Shown: positions 5,554 to 14,089 of the stretch, one piece after another
Layout: the number at the start of each line of letters is the position of its first letter
Position numbering within the stretch: the first letter of the stretch is position 1
Source: a virus
Direction: 5' to 3' (one strand)
Length of the DNA stretch: 28,290 nt
Virus record (IMG/VR): IMGVR_UViG_3300037451_000011
Location: 1-28,290 of that record
The notes under the pieces: model-generated
The model's input: the letters and a program-made list of their open reading frames with translations, nothing else
Told to the model about the DNA's origin: nothing
Databases searched by the model: none
Position numbers and translations under genes: made by a program

Positions 5554-7260
5554 CTATTGAGGGTTTGAATTCTGTGCGGCGCGGTTGATCGCGGCTCGCA
5601 TGGTCGTTCCGGCGATCTCGCGCGCACCCTGGCTGGTCCTGGCTTTGAGTGCCTCCGCGAGCTGCTGAGCGTAACGCTGCGGCGCGGTCTGCCCGGCCAG
5701 GATGTTTCGACCGGTTTGCGTGCCGATCATGCCCAGCGCACCGGCCGCGCCCAATGCCGCGGGAATCTGCGCACCTGGGACAAAGTGATGGATAGCCAGC
5801 CCCGCACCGGCGAGTGCTCCAGTGGTTCCGTGGGATGCGCCAGTGCGAGGATTTCGCTCGGTGAATATGTCGCGGCCGGCGCTCGACCAGTCACGCATGA
5901 GGCCCCCGCCGCGAGCGTATTGGTTGTCCTCCGCCGCCGCCTTGACTGCCTGCGAGAGCTGGGCCGGCGTAAATCCGTGTGTTTGGTCGCCGCCTCGCTT
6001 AATGGCATCTCGGATGATCGCCAACTTCGGGTAGGCGTCATTGGCAGTCTGGAGAGCCTGCGCCGCATCTGCCGGGATCTGCTCGTTGATTGAGTCGGTG
6101 ATGCGATCCCTCGCAGATCTCAGCAGTTGAGCATACTTCTTCCCCGCCTGATCAACGCCTGCGCCTCGAATCTCCTCGTTGACTGCGGAGCGCAGCTGAA
6201 TGAGGTGCTCGCTTTTCCAGCCACCCGTAGAGTTGGCTTTTTCACCGATGGCGTCTATTTTTCCCTCGAGGAAATCTTGAGCATTTTGGCGAATATCGGC
6301 GCCCGCGCCGACAGTCCTATCGTTGGCCGCTTGCCTTAATGCATCGGCCAGTCCTTGATTTCGTGAGGGGATGGCTGGCTTGACCGGAAATCCCTCGGCC
6401 GCCTTGTACAGCGGACCGTACGAATCCTGTGTCTCTTTGAACAGCTCATTGGGGTCTAGGCTCTTGCTCTGTAGGACATGCCCCGGCGCCGCTGACTCCT
6501 CGATCACCCCGCGCTGGAAATCCTGCTGAGACTGCGTGCGGGCCTTCTCGACGATATTTCCCACTACCGGGACGCCGCGTACGTTCTCTTCGATCTTGTT
6601 CCAAATGCCTTCCGGGTTCATCTGGCCGGGAGTGAGACGGACCCCTTCGTCGATAAGCTGCTGAGCCTCAGGTGTGCGCCTCAGTCCATATGCCAGCTTT
6701 TGCCCGGCGGTCATGGTGGCTGGCAGAGCGAGTCCAGTGACGGCGCCAGTGAGCGCGCCTTCGCCCCTCTGGCCGGGATCCGCCATCAATGCACCCTGTC
6801 CAGCGCCCTCCGCGGCACCTGTAATGAAAGGATTGGAGATTGCCTTCGCACCTAACGATGTGGCACCGATAGCGCCTTCGGCGCCCATAGTTGCCGGGGC
6901 CAACATCGAGGTTTCTCCAACCAATGACCCAAATCTCCCGGCAGGCTGGCTCATCAGCGGCGCATCCAGCTGCCTGGCATTCTCGAGGTCCTGGTCCGAC
7001 TCCAATCCGATCAGATTTCCCGCATGACGCACGACATTGGTCATGCCGCGACCGATGCCCTCCAGCGTCATCTGGCCCTCGCCCTCGCCATATACCGGGC
7101 TGTTCTTCGGGATGGCGTATGGGTTGCCGGGTTTGACGCGGCCGATTTTCCACTCGGGGCTGCCCGGATCGAACTCGTCAAATGGATTGGCAGCCGAAGT
7201 AGCGGAAGTAGCGCCAGTAGCCGGTGACGTGTCGAACTCGTCGAATGGGTTAGTAGCCAT
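5554..7260 (-). CDS. Large ejection-type internal virion protein with NPFDEFD repeats
   Basis: The product of about 568 residues starts MATNPFDEFD and repeats NPFDEFD again after a short Ala/Ser/Thr linker. After a Gly/Pro-rich segment come long Ala/Gly-rich stretches that could insert in membranes (GAIGATSLGAKAISNPFITG; GALAGAGLAIHHF then AALGAAGALGMIG near the C-terminus). The middle is helical and charged. N-terminal NPFD-type motifs and small-residue membrane helices are typical of podoviral proteins ejected with the DNA, and the position next to another large internal protein and the fibre agrees. An alternative ATG lies five codons upstream (7275). No transglycosylase motif was recognised. 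The function is inferred from context. Confidence 0.65.
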   Translation of the reverse strand: MATNPFDEFDTSPATGATSATSAANPFDEFDPGSPEWKIGRVKPGNPYAIPKNSPVYGEGEGQMTLEGIGRGMTNVVRHAGNLIGLESDQDLENARQLDAPLMSQPAGRFGSLVGETSMLAPATMGAEGAIGATSLGAKAISNPFITGAAEGAGQGALMADPGQRGEGALTGAVTGLALPATMTAGQKLAYGLRRTPEAQQLIDEGVRLTPGQMNPEGIWNKIEENVRGVPVVGNIVEKARTQSQQDFQRGVIEESAAPGHVLQSKSLDPNELFKETQDSYGPLYKAAEGFPVKPAIPSRNQGLADALRQAANDRTVGAGADIRQNAQDFLEGKIDAIGEKANSTGGWKSEHLIQLRSAVNEEIRGAGVDQAGKKYAQLLRSARDRITDSINEQIPADAAQALQTANDAYPKLAIIRDAIKRGGDQTHGFTPAQLSQAVKAAAEDNQYARGGGLMRDWSSAGRDIFTERNPRTGASHGTTGALAGAGLAIHHFVPGAQIPAALGAAGALGMIGTQTGRNILAGQTAPQRYAQQLAEALKARTSQGAREIAGTTMRAAINRAAQNSNPQ

Positions 7261-9001
7261 CGGGTACATACCCATATTTCTGCTGGAAGAACGGCTTCAG
7301 CTCGGGATGCTGGGTAAGCTTGTCGAAGGCCGCTTGAGGGATATTCAAGCCGCGATCCTTGGCCAATTGAGCTTGGCGCTCGGTATCGTGCTTCATCGCA
7401 AAACTCTGCATCGAGTGAGGCGACGCGGGCCCCGAATACCATCCCTCGAACCGCAACGGATCATGCCCGGCGTCGATGTACCGCTGGTAATCCTGAGATC
7501 GCTGTTTCTGGTATGCCATGACCACGGCCTGCTGCTTCAACAGCGCCTGTGCCGCCTCGCGAGTCTGCTCCGTCGAAGGACTGGCCTCGTTCTTCTGCAA
7601 CATCACCTCGGATGAGGTCATGCGAGGCCCGTAGATTCCCTTGGCGCCGTTCAGCGCGATCGTCACGAGATTCTTGTTGGCGATCTGGGTATTGGTCGCG
7701 GCTTCGCCATCGAAGATGCTGGGCGCGAGCTGATGTAGCACTGCCTGCACGTGCGTCATTTCCGAAGATAGCGGCCCCGCATTGGACTTCTCGAGCGCCT
7801 TCTGTGCCTCAGAGATGCGCATCAGCGTGGCGTCGGCCAAATCGGATTCGCCATTGTACTTCTTGTAGAGCTCGACGCGATCCTTGGCCCTGGCGTCCTG
7901 CATGACCTTGTCATCGATGGATGGACCGCCCAGTCCAGACGGTGCGGCAGCGCGCGGTGCGTCCGGGAATGGATCCGGCTTGTTAGCTGGACCCGGTGCC
8001 GATGGCATTTGCGGTGCCGGGGGAGAACCGAAGTACTGTTTGGGCGTCTGAGGCTGTCGAGGCATTGAGCCGCCGCCCTGAGGAGAAGGGGCGGAACCTT
8101 GTTGTCTTGCGCCCGGCGGAGGTCCAAGCACGTCGCCAGTCCATCCAACTCTACTGCCCCCCCCTTGTGTCGGGAAAGTGCCTTCGGTATTGGCATTTTT
8201 CGCCGCAGCCTCTGCTGCCGCCAAATCTGCCGCCTGCTTGTTGTATCCCGGAATAGTCGACGAGGAGACATTTCCCTGGGCATCCAATGACAGATGCTGT
8301 CCCGGGCCGCCTTGGGGTAGCTGCCTCCACTGTCCGTCGGGGCCCTGAACCCAGCCACCCGGCCGCGCTTCGATTGTGGCCTTCTTGACGTTCTCTGCGC
8401 GTAGCATTGCCATGGCGCGATTCGGATCACCGCCCGCCGCCGCCAGCGCAGTCCGCCATTCCGGCGTGCCCGCGAGCAGCTCAGCATACTTGGCTGGATC
8501 CTTCACATAGGCCTGCATGGCTACGGCTGATGGTATCCCCGCCGGATTCATCGGGTTTTGCGGCGTCGTCTGCGGCTGACTCGCCGCGATCGTCTGATCC
8601 AAACTCGCGCCAGGCAGACGACGCACGCTCGGCTGCACGCTTTGCTCATCCGGGAATGAAGATGGAGGCTGCGCTTGTAGCGGCGTCCCTTGCGTCGTCT
8701 GTCCTCCTGGCGCGAAAGCTTGCATCCCTTGCGAATATTGCTGGGTGAGGGCCGGCACCGCCTGATTGAATCCACGGCGCGACATGAGCGCCTCCGCGAG
8801 CTTCGACAGCGCGGTAATCGGACGAACTCGAGCAGCTTGGTAGTACTTGCCACCCCCGCCCGGCTGCTGAAGGTCTGCACTGGCCGGACTTAGTGACATG
8901 CCCTGCAACGCCTGGGCGAGCGCCATCTGCCGCTGAGTCTGGAGCCACTGACCCGGATCAACTCCAGGCGGAATGGCTCCCATGCTGCTTGAATCGGCCA
9001 T
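7250..9001 (-). CDS. Large internal/ejection-type virion protein, Pro/Gln-rich
   Basis: The 583-residue product starts MADSSSMGAIPPGVDPGQWL. Its N-terminal third has helical segments (QRQMALAQALQGMSL; ITALSKLAEALMSRRG), the middle is long, low-complexity and Pro/Gly/Gln-rich, and the C-terminal 200 residues are helical and charged (DKVMQDARAKDRVELYKKYN, later EAAQALLKQQAVVMAYQKQR). No catalytic motif was recognised. It starts with an ATGA overlap on the preceding small gene. The position between the S74-domain protein and the NPFDEFD protein matches the block where podoviruses keep ejection proteins (P22 gp7/gp20/gp16 analogues), but sequence alone does not prove this. Confidence 0.65.
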   Translation of the reverse strand: MADSSSMGAIPPGVDPGQWLQTQRQMALAQALQGMSLSPASADLQQPGGGGKYYQAARVRPITALSKLAEALMSRRGFNQAVPALTQQYSQGMQAFAPGGQTTQGTPLQAQPPSSFPDEQSVQPSVRRLPGASLDQTIAASQPQTTPQNPMNPAGIPSAVAMQAYVKDPAKYAELLAGTPEWRTALAAAGGDPNRAMAMLRAENVKKATIEARPGGWVQGPDGQWRQLPQGGPGQHLSLDAQGNVSSSTIPGYNKQAADLAAAEAAAKNANTEGTFPTQGGGSRVGWTGDVLGPPPGARQQGSAPSPQGGGSMPRQPQTPKQYFGSPPAPQMPSAPGPANKPDPFPDAPRAAAPSGLGGPSIDDKVMQDARAKDRVELYKKYNGESDLADATLMRISEAQKALEKSNAGPLSSEMTHVQAVLHQLAPSIFDGEAATNTQIANKNLVTIALNGAKGIYGPRMTSSEVMLQKNEASPSTEQTREAAQALLKQQAVVMAYQKQRSQDYQRYIDAGHDPLRFEGWYSGPASPHSMQSFAMKHDTERQAQLAKDRGLNIPQAAFDKLTQHPELKPFFQQKYGYVPDGY

Positions 9002-9189
9002 CAGCTATGATCTCCGTCTTCTGGCCATGCATTCGCGGGATAATTCGTCTCGATTTGCGGCCCATTCTCATTGGTGCCCGTGCCCGGTTGTCGATCCTGC
9101 GGGCGCGGCGGCGCCTTCGGCCTACGCTTCGCGGCCTTCAGCGCCAAAGCCAACTTCTGCAGGTTAGGTGCCAGCACCGCTGCCCCCAT
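9001..9189 (-). CDS. Small basic hypothetical protein
   Basis: From the ATG at 9187-9189 the product has about 62 residues: MGAAVLAPNLQKLALALKAA, then a basic Pro/Arg/Lys segment (KRRPKAPPRPQDRQ) and an acidic tail (NAWPEDGDHS). A GTG at 9220-9222 would add 11 residues. It overlaps the preceding gene by 26 bases, and its stop overlaps the next start as ATGA, which supports real, coupled translation. I do not recognise it. Its place in the ejection-protein block suggests a minor virion component. Confidence 0.45.
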   Translation of the reverse strand: MGAAVLAPNLQKLALALKAAKRRPKAPPRPQDRQPGTGTNENGPQIETNYPANAWPEDGDHS

Positions 9190-9496
9190 CCGGGACGCCC
9201 ATGCCTGCCGGAGACGGGTCACTGGCGAGCGAGGTGCCTTGCGACGGCACAGGCGTTTGAGGCTGCTGTTGCCCCTGTACCTGCTGCTGGAGCTGCTTCT
9301 GTTTCTGCGCCCTCAGCAATGCCACGATGAGCTGCGAGGCCGCATTGACGCCGCCGGCCGCCATGTTAGCTCCCTGCGGAGCGCCAGCGCCCAATGACTG
9401 CTGGGCCGCGTCAAATCCAGACAGAGGATTGGCGCCGCCGAACTGCGATTTGTACTGCGCTAACATCTGCTGGACCTGTTGTGGTGACATTGACAT
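9164..9496 (-). CDS. Small Gln/Gly-rich putative virion protein
   Basis: The 110-residue product starts MSMSPQQVQQMLAQYKSQFG, contains a helix with AASQLIVALLRAQKQKQLQQ, and finishes in a disordered Gln/Pro/Ser/Gly tail. No family is recognised. It lies between the S74-domain protein and the large internal proteins. Its composition resembles its larger neighbours, so a minor internal or ejection role is plausible. The Shine-Dalgarno is weak; translation may depend on the upstream stop only two bases before the ATG. Confidence 0.55.
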   Translation of the reverse strand: MSMSPQQVQQMLAQYKSQFGGANPLSGFDAAQQSLGAGAPQGANMAAGGVNAASQLIVALLRAQKQKQLQQQVQGQQQPQTPVPSQGTSLASDPSPAGMGVPDGGSGAGT

Positions 9497-9498
9497 AG

Positions 9499-10707
9499 TT
9501 ATGCTCGTGCGTAGTCGACGTAACGGGTGCCGTGTCGGTCTTTAGCCACTGCATCCGGAGTGATCTTCTCGGCTTCCTGGGCTAGCACGCCAACCTGCTT
9601 CGGCTCATCCTTACCCTGGAAATTATATCGGTAGGTATACAGCGCATTGCCACGCGGAGTCTTAGCGCCAATCGGCTGTATGTCGGTTTTCTCGCGCTTG
9701 TCCGAGAGGATGAATGCAGCCGCGACCGACGCCAGCGCGCCCAGGTCTGCATTTTGACTTGAGACGTTGGCGTTGTAGCCAGCGAGCTGTCCTTGATACT
9801 GATTCTCGAACGCCTGCATGATATTCGGTGCACCAACGCCACCACCATTTCCGCCACCACCAGATCCGCCGCTGACTCCACCTACTGCGGCCGCGCCGGC
9901 CGGATTGCTTCCCACAAGCGAGAGGTAGTTCGCTATCGGGCCGCCCTGCGCCTGATTTACATCGCTGATTTCCTGGCCCTGAGCCTGTAATCCCTGCCCG
10001 AACGCCTGGTTCTCGGCCTGTGAGTACGCATTGGATCGGTCCGCTTGGAATGCCTGCATCGCGTTGTCATAGGCGGGAGTGCCCGGGGTCGCGCCTGAAT
10101 TGCGTAGCGACGCATCGAGCTGCTCCTGATTCTGGGTCCAATGCGGATCCATTGCGGCCGTCTCAGTGCCATACGCTGCCTTCATGGCCTGCTCCCCGAA
10201 CAGCCCGTTCTGTCCTTCGGTGGGCATCTGATAGCCGTTCAGGACCTGCCCGACATTCGAGCCGGCCGCCTCGCCGAGCCCCTGTGATTGACCGGCCAAA
10301 CTCTCTCGCCCTGATAGCAAGCTTTGCTCTACCGGGGATAGCGTTTGTGTCTCGGTGTACTGAGGGGCGATCGAGTCGTTTGCGTTGAAATTACCTGTGG
10401 GTGTCGTCCCAGATCCATACCCAGGCGGCGCTCCTCCATACCCTTGGACACCCCTAAGCTCTCCCCCGATGCCAGAGGGAGGGACTTGGTAGGGCGATGG
10501 AGGCAGGGCCTGGGTGCCGGCACTTCCTCCGTAGGGAGTAGCGCCGATACCGGAAGGGTTGACGCTCCAGGTGCTCGATCCAAACGGCGTCACCTGATTC
10601 ACATCTCCCAGCGCGGCGTTGTAGTTGGCGGCCTGAGTGCCATATTGGTATTGAGCCTGCGCCGACTGGTACGGGTCCGGAGCGCTCGGTGCCGACTTAC
10701 CGCCCAT
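9499..10707 (-). CDS. Structural protein with short C-terminal peptidase S74 (intramolecular chaperone) domain
   Basis: The 402-residue product has a Gln/Gly/Ser/Tyr-rich N-terminal region (MGGKSAPSAPDPYQSAQAQY), a middle with helical Ala/Gln repeats, and a final 70 residues that match the start of the S74 domain: ILSDKREKTDI, LYTYRYNF, QVGVLAQEAEKI, PDAVAKD, YVDYARA. In endosialidase-type proteins the catalytic pair is Ser and Lys five residues apart; here Ser335 and Lys340 fit exactly. Such domains help trimers fold and then cut themselves off. This copy ends right after the VDY motif and lacks the usual helical C-terminus, so it may be a fold marker rather than an active protease. Neighbours suggest an internal or neck protein rather than a classic fibre. 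Confidence 0.75.
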   Translation of the reverse strand: MGGKSAPSAPDPYQSAQAQYQYGTQAANYNAALGDVNQVTPFGSSTWSVNPSGIGATPYGGSAGTQALPPSPYQVPPSGIGGELRGVQGYGGAPPGYGSGTTPTGNFNANDSIAPQYTETQTLSPVEQSLLSGRESLAGQSQGLGEAAGSNVGQVLNGYQMPTEGQNGLFGEQAMKAAYGTETAAMDPHWTQNQEQLDASLRNSGATPGTPAYDNAMQAFQADRSNAYSQAENQAFGQGLQAQGQEISDVNQAQGGPIANYLSLVGSNPAGAAAVGGVSGGSGGGGNGGGVGAPNIMQAFENQYQGQLAGYNANVSSQNADLGALASVAAAFILSDKREKTDIQPIGAKTPRGNALYTYRYNFQGKDEPKQVGVLAQEAEKITPDAVAKDRHGTRYVDYARA

Positions 10708-11039
10708 TACATCACCGCCCTCTGCGCGAGGGGCGCGCCGGTACCGCCGCCCATCTGACCGAGCGCATTGGCGAGCATCTGAGGCCTATTCCCGACCGGC
10801 GGCTGCTGCCCCTGGTTAAGTGGTGGCAGAGATCCCCCTCGAGGAGGCTGCCCGACACCCGGCCGCAGCTGCGCCTCGCCCGGTACAGAGTACCGAGGTT
10901 GCATGTTCGTGATCGGCGCCGATCCCATGACCGGATAACTGGCACCGGGGATGCCGCTAGCTGTGCCCGCGGGCGGGCTGTAGGCCGCCGGTTTCGCGCC
11001 GCCACCGCTCATCCCGGGTCGAAAATTGTTTGCGCCCAT
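10707..11039 (-). CDS. Pro/Gly-rich disordered putative virion protein
   Basis: The 110-residue product starts MGANNFRPGMSGGGAKPAAY and is almost entirely Pro, Gly, Ala and Gln, ending in GGGTGAPLAQRAVM. No family is recognised. It overlaps the C-terminal end of the GNAT gene by 83 bases in another frame. The ATG has AGGGCGG four bases upstream, which supports it. Its stop overlaps the ATG of the S74-domain gene. Disordered composition shared with the downstream proteins suggests a minor structural component. Confidence 0.55.
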   Translation of the reverse strand: MGANNFRPGMSGGGAKPAAYSPPAGTASGIPGASYPVMGSAPITNMQPRYSVPGEAQLRPGVGQPPRGGSLPPLNQGQQPPVGNRPQMLANALGQMGGGTGAPLAQRAVM

Positions 11040-11475
11040 GAAACCGCCCTACGTTGAGGAATCGACACTCCTCGCGGAGCATGCCATAAACGATCAAATC
11101 ATCACCGTTTGGAAGGATTTTGCGCACGAGGCCCTCTCGGACGAACCCTAAGTGCTCATCGAAGCGCTGCGCCGGTAGGTTGCGAGAAGGCACCAGCCCG
11201 GTCACGCGCCTACACCCGAGCTGCTCGAAGGGATATCTGAATCCCTCGCCCAGGAATGACTTGCATAGCCAGCGACGCCCCGGAAGCGCCGCGACGTGCA
11301 TATGGATGTCGGTGCGGGTGTAGTTCTGGTAGATCACGCCGGCCAGTAGTGCGCCAGTCTGGTCCGCGAGACCGATCGCTGTATAGGGTGTCGTACCAAA
11401 CTCGAACACATCGATCTTGGACGCCACCCACTCCGCGACGCGCTTGTCCTGGTTGGCGATAATGAACCTACCCAT
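10957..11475 (-). CDS. GNAT-family N-acetyltransferase
   Basis: The 172-residue product has the beta-alpha layout of GNAT acyltransferases: N-terminal strand MGRFIIANQDKRV, strands around GALLAGVIYQNYT and DIHMHVAALP, a helix (GEGFRYPFEQLGC), then RRVTGLVPSRNLPAQRFDEHLGF and REGLVRKIL...DLIVYGMLREECRFL, which is the typical C-terminal region with the NLPAQRFxExLGF helix. GNATs transfer an acetyl group from acetyl-CoA to an amine. The classic glycine-rich CoA loop is not obvious. Similar GNATs occur within tail/virion modules of many proteobacterial phages; the substrate is unknown. The last 25 or so residues, beyond the usual end, overlap the next gene. Confidence 0.75.
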   Translation of the reverse strand: MGRFIIANQDKRVAEWVASKIDVFEFGTTPYTAIGLADQTGALLAGVIYQNYTRTDIHMHVAALPGRRWLCKSFLGEGFRYPFEQLGCRRVTGLVPSRNLPAQRFDEHLGFVREGLVRKILPNGDDLIVYGMLREECRFLNVGRFHGRKQFSTRDERWRRETGGLQPARGHS

Positions 11476-13105
11476 AGAAAAAGCTGCCTTTCTTGTAGAG
11501 GAAGTTAGTTGATTGCCACTTGGCTGTCACTCCATTGACATTGGCCTTCATCTGCATGGAAGACGAATATCCTGTTCCATTCAAACCGATCCAAGGTTTG
11601 ATGATCTGCTGGTTATCTCCCCATGACGATACGTTCCACATTGCAACATTCCATTGAGCTCCGGTCACGGTGGATACTGGAATCGTCTCGGGAAACGCAG
11701 TCGTGCTGAAGTCAGTTAGCAAGTTGATGACGACCGTGAGCGCCCCGCCCACCTGGAATATCGGCTGGCACTGCGTATAAATCTTGAGTAGCTCGGGGTC
11801 CCCGAAATAGGAGAAGGCCGGCTGAGCTGTGACTATGTACGAATTACCATCATCATTATTACCAACATCTCCTTGGGCCACATATCCCGAAGCTCCAAAG
11901 TATATGTTGTTTGACATCAACTCGAAGCAGAATGGATTCCATGATGATAAGATCTGACCCCACGTGCTCCAGGCTCCCGATATTGTGTTCTGGACGAACT
12001 GAAAGCTAGCCGTGGCCGAAATGGGCACATTGACGACGATCTTCTGCCCGGTCGGATACAGAACGACCTGCCAGCCGAAGTTTTGGCCGAAAGTCTGCGC
12101 GTTGCCGTTGATGGCCGTGCGGATCTTGTCCGTGATGGCTACGGTCGGCTGAGAGCGGTCGGTGACCAACGCCTTAGAGATGGGGATCAAGCCATCCGTC
12201 GTCAGTAGCGCGGCATCAGAGCCTATCTTGGCCCATGCCCGTCGCCCCACTGCCAGCGGGGATCCGATCTGGAAGTGACCCACCTCGAACCATGTCGATG
12301 CCTGGGCCGGATCGAATCCCTCGAACATCACGACCTCACCCTGGGTGGAGACGAACGCGATGTAGTCAGTGATGCCGGCCGAGTTGTCCACGCTGTTGGT
12401 CACGATGCAGGCGAGAGATCCGCCCTGATTGAAGTTCGGCCCCATCGGCAGAAGAGTCATTGCTCCCGCGAATACGTTTTGCGGCAGGTAGTACACGTTC
12501 AGCGTGCCGGCCTGCACGAACCACAGGCGGCTTTTGTACCGGACGACCTGACTCAGGGATGTGAGCGGCGAGGGGCCCGAGGTCCAGGCATAGGGCGAAC
12601 TCGACGCCGTGATCGAATGCCACGTCCCATCGTAGATCAGTGGATTATCCACGCCATTTGCCAGCACTAGCGCTTCGGCTGTACCAGTGCCTAACATAGT
12701 CCAGTCGTATTGGACGTTAGTGACCTGCTGGATAGTGTTGCCGGCACCGCCGACCACAGGAGATCCCGCGGACCCTCCACCAGCATTGTCGACGCGGTAG
12801 ATAGATCCAACACCAGCAGAGATGACTCCGGCGAAAAGAAGGTTGAGGCCGCTGATAGCGTTATAGGCCATGACCGACAGGCAGTTTCCTGTGAACGTCG
12901 CGAGTGTTGCCTTGCCGCGCCGGAGTTCCACCCAGCTCGGCTGGCAGAACATGTTGTCGAGAACAATGGCGTCCGTCTCAGGCATGTTAGCCAGAGCATC
13001 GCGCGCATTGATGCCGCCGACTGGCGCGGCTAGCGTATATCCCTGCGCCTCAGGCTGAGTGGCCTGCTGCAGGCGTAGTTGGCGGATGGCGGAGGCGCGC
13101 GGCAC
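11468..13105 (-). CDS. P22 gp10-like tail nozzle / DNA-stabilisation protein
   Basis: The 545-residue product is beta-rich, with many aromatic-ended strands of the kind found in beta-propellers (YDGTWHSITAS; SRLWFVQAGTLNVYYLP; DYIAFVSTQGEVVMFEG). The N-terminal region has the GGINARDALANMPETDAIVLDN pattern shared by podoviral tail-nozzle proteins of the P22 gp10 type, which plug and extend the short tail after packaging. It follows a gp4-like connector gene in the expected order. The start is a GTG at 13103-13105 with AGGAG six bases upstream; an ATG four bases earlier is in a different frame. Homology is inferred from motif pattern, length and gene order. Confidence 0.75.
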   Translation of the reverse strand: MPRASAIRQLRLQQATQPEAQGYTLAAPVGGINARDALANMPETDAIVLDNMFCQPSWVELRRGKATLATFTGNCLSVMAYNAISGLNLLFAGVISAGVGSIYRVDNAGGGSAGSPVVGGAGNTIQQVTNVQYDWTMLGTGTAEALVLANGVDNPLIYDGTWHSITASSSPYAWTSGPSPLTSLSQVVRYKSRLWFVQAGTLNVYYLPQNVFAGAMTLLPMGPNFNQGGSLACIVTNSVDNSAGITDYIAFVSTQGEVVMFEGFDPAQASTWFEVGHFQIGSPLAVGRRAWAKIGSDAALLTTDGLIPISKALVTDRSQPTVAITDKIRTAINGNAQTFGQNFGWQVVLYPTGQKIVVNVPISATASFQFVQNTISGAWSTWGQILSSWNPFCFELMSNNIYFGASGYVAQGDVGNNDDGNSYIVTAQPAFSYFGDPELLKIYTQCQPIFQVGGALTVVINLLTDFSTTAFPETIPVSTVTGAQWNVAMWNVSSWGDNQQIIKPWIGLNGTGYSSSMQMKANVNGVTAKWQSTNFLYKKGSFFYG

Positions 13106-13114
13106 TCATAACTC

Positions 13115-14089
13115 CTAACTTCCGAATCCTGTGTCAGGCACGTTGGATGAATTCAGTAGCCTAATTCCCGACGCCCGCGCGTTCAGTGGAAGATTTCGCG
13201 CCATCTGTGTGCGACCAGTGATGGCGGCGACCTTATCGTCATACTCCTGCCACTCATCTGCCCAGGCCATGCCGAGAGCCTTGAGAACTCGCCACTTGAG
13301 AGACATAGTGATGAGGTCTTCCGGGATAACGGCCGTGTCCGTGTCGAGCACGAATGCTGTCTGCACAGCCACTGTCGGCGCGCCGCTCAGAGCCACCCAA
13401 TTTATTGAGGCGTACTCGAGTACTAGTTGATCTGCGATCGGACTGGCCTGCCCCGTCGGCACATACGGCGCCGGATTCACGAATATCTGCCCGGCCATGA
13501 GCCGGTAGCGAAGACGCGGACCCACTGGACTGATGCCCGACTTGAGAACCTGCCACTCCTGGGCATTTACAGGCCCGAGCAGCTGCCACCGGAAGTTACG
13601 ATCCCATCCTGTTTGCGGGATGAAGTAGTTTAGGTCGGACGGCTGCGGATATGCCTCCTGCCCAAATGCCAGAGACGAGTCGACGCCCGTCACGCTGAGG
13701 GTGGGCACTGTGGAGTTCTGAGACATCGTCAAAGTGCCGGCGCCCGAATTCACGGATACGACGGCGGCGTCATTCAGAGCGAACGTAGAAGCCACCTGCC
13801 ATCCGGGCTGAACACCAGCCAGATTGATGCCAGTGATATTCGTAATGACCGGAGAATTCGCCGTGAATGTCCCAGTGAATGGCCCAATGCCGACCAGGTT
13901 GAATAGAAACTGCTTGCGCAGCGCCGGCCAGTAGTCCGACGCCTTTGTCACGTCCCGCAGCTCGAACCCGGATCGATTGGCGAGAGCGAATGCCTTGATG
14001 ACATTCGAGTCGGTGTTGCCGACGACCGTAGATGGCGGCGCCAGTCCTATCTCACCGAAAGCCTGCTGTACGATCGTGAGCAGCGACAT
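13115..14089 (-). CDS. Head-tail connector (tail adaptor) protein, gp4/tubular-A-like
   Basis: The 324-residue product begins MSLLTIVQQAFGEIGLAPPS and continues with a helical segment, SNVIKAFALANRSGFELRDV. This resembles N-terminal helices of podoviral adaptors that dock under the portal ring. The centre is a beta-domain insert (about residues 68-125). The C-terminal part returns to helical sequence (ALKALGMAWADEWQEYDDKV preceded by EDLITMSLKWRV), typical of this group. It lies directly before the nozzle gene, the usual position for the adaptor. The start overlaps the upstream stop (TGATG). The family is inferred from pattern and context. Confidence 0.65.
   Translation of the reverse strand: MSLLTIVQQAFGEIGLAPPSTVVGNTDSNVIKAFALANRSGFELRDVTKASDYWPALRKQFLFNLVGIGPFTGTFTANSPVITNITGINLAGVQPGWQVASTFALNDAAVVSVNSGAGTLTMSQNSTVPTLSVTGVDSSLAFGQEAYPQPSDLNYFIPQTGWDRNFRWQLLGPVNAQEWQVLKSGISPVGPRLRYRLMAGQIFVNPAPYVPTGQASPIADQLVLEYASINWVALSGAPTVAVQTAFVLDTDTAVIPEDLITMSLKWRVLKALGMAWADEWQEYDDKVAAITGRTQMARNLPLNARASGIRLLNSSNVPDTGFGS

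Noticed and set aside
7037-7615. 192-codon plus-strand frame
   Set aside because: Antisense to the boundary of the two large internal protein genes; composition is that of a high-GC shadow frame.
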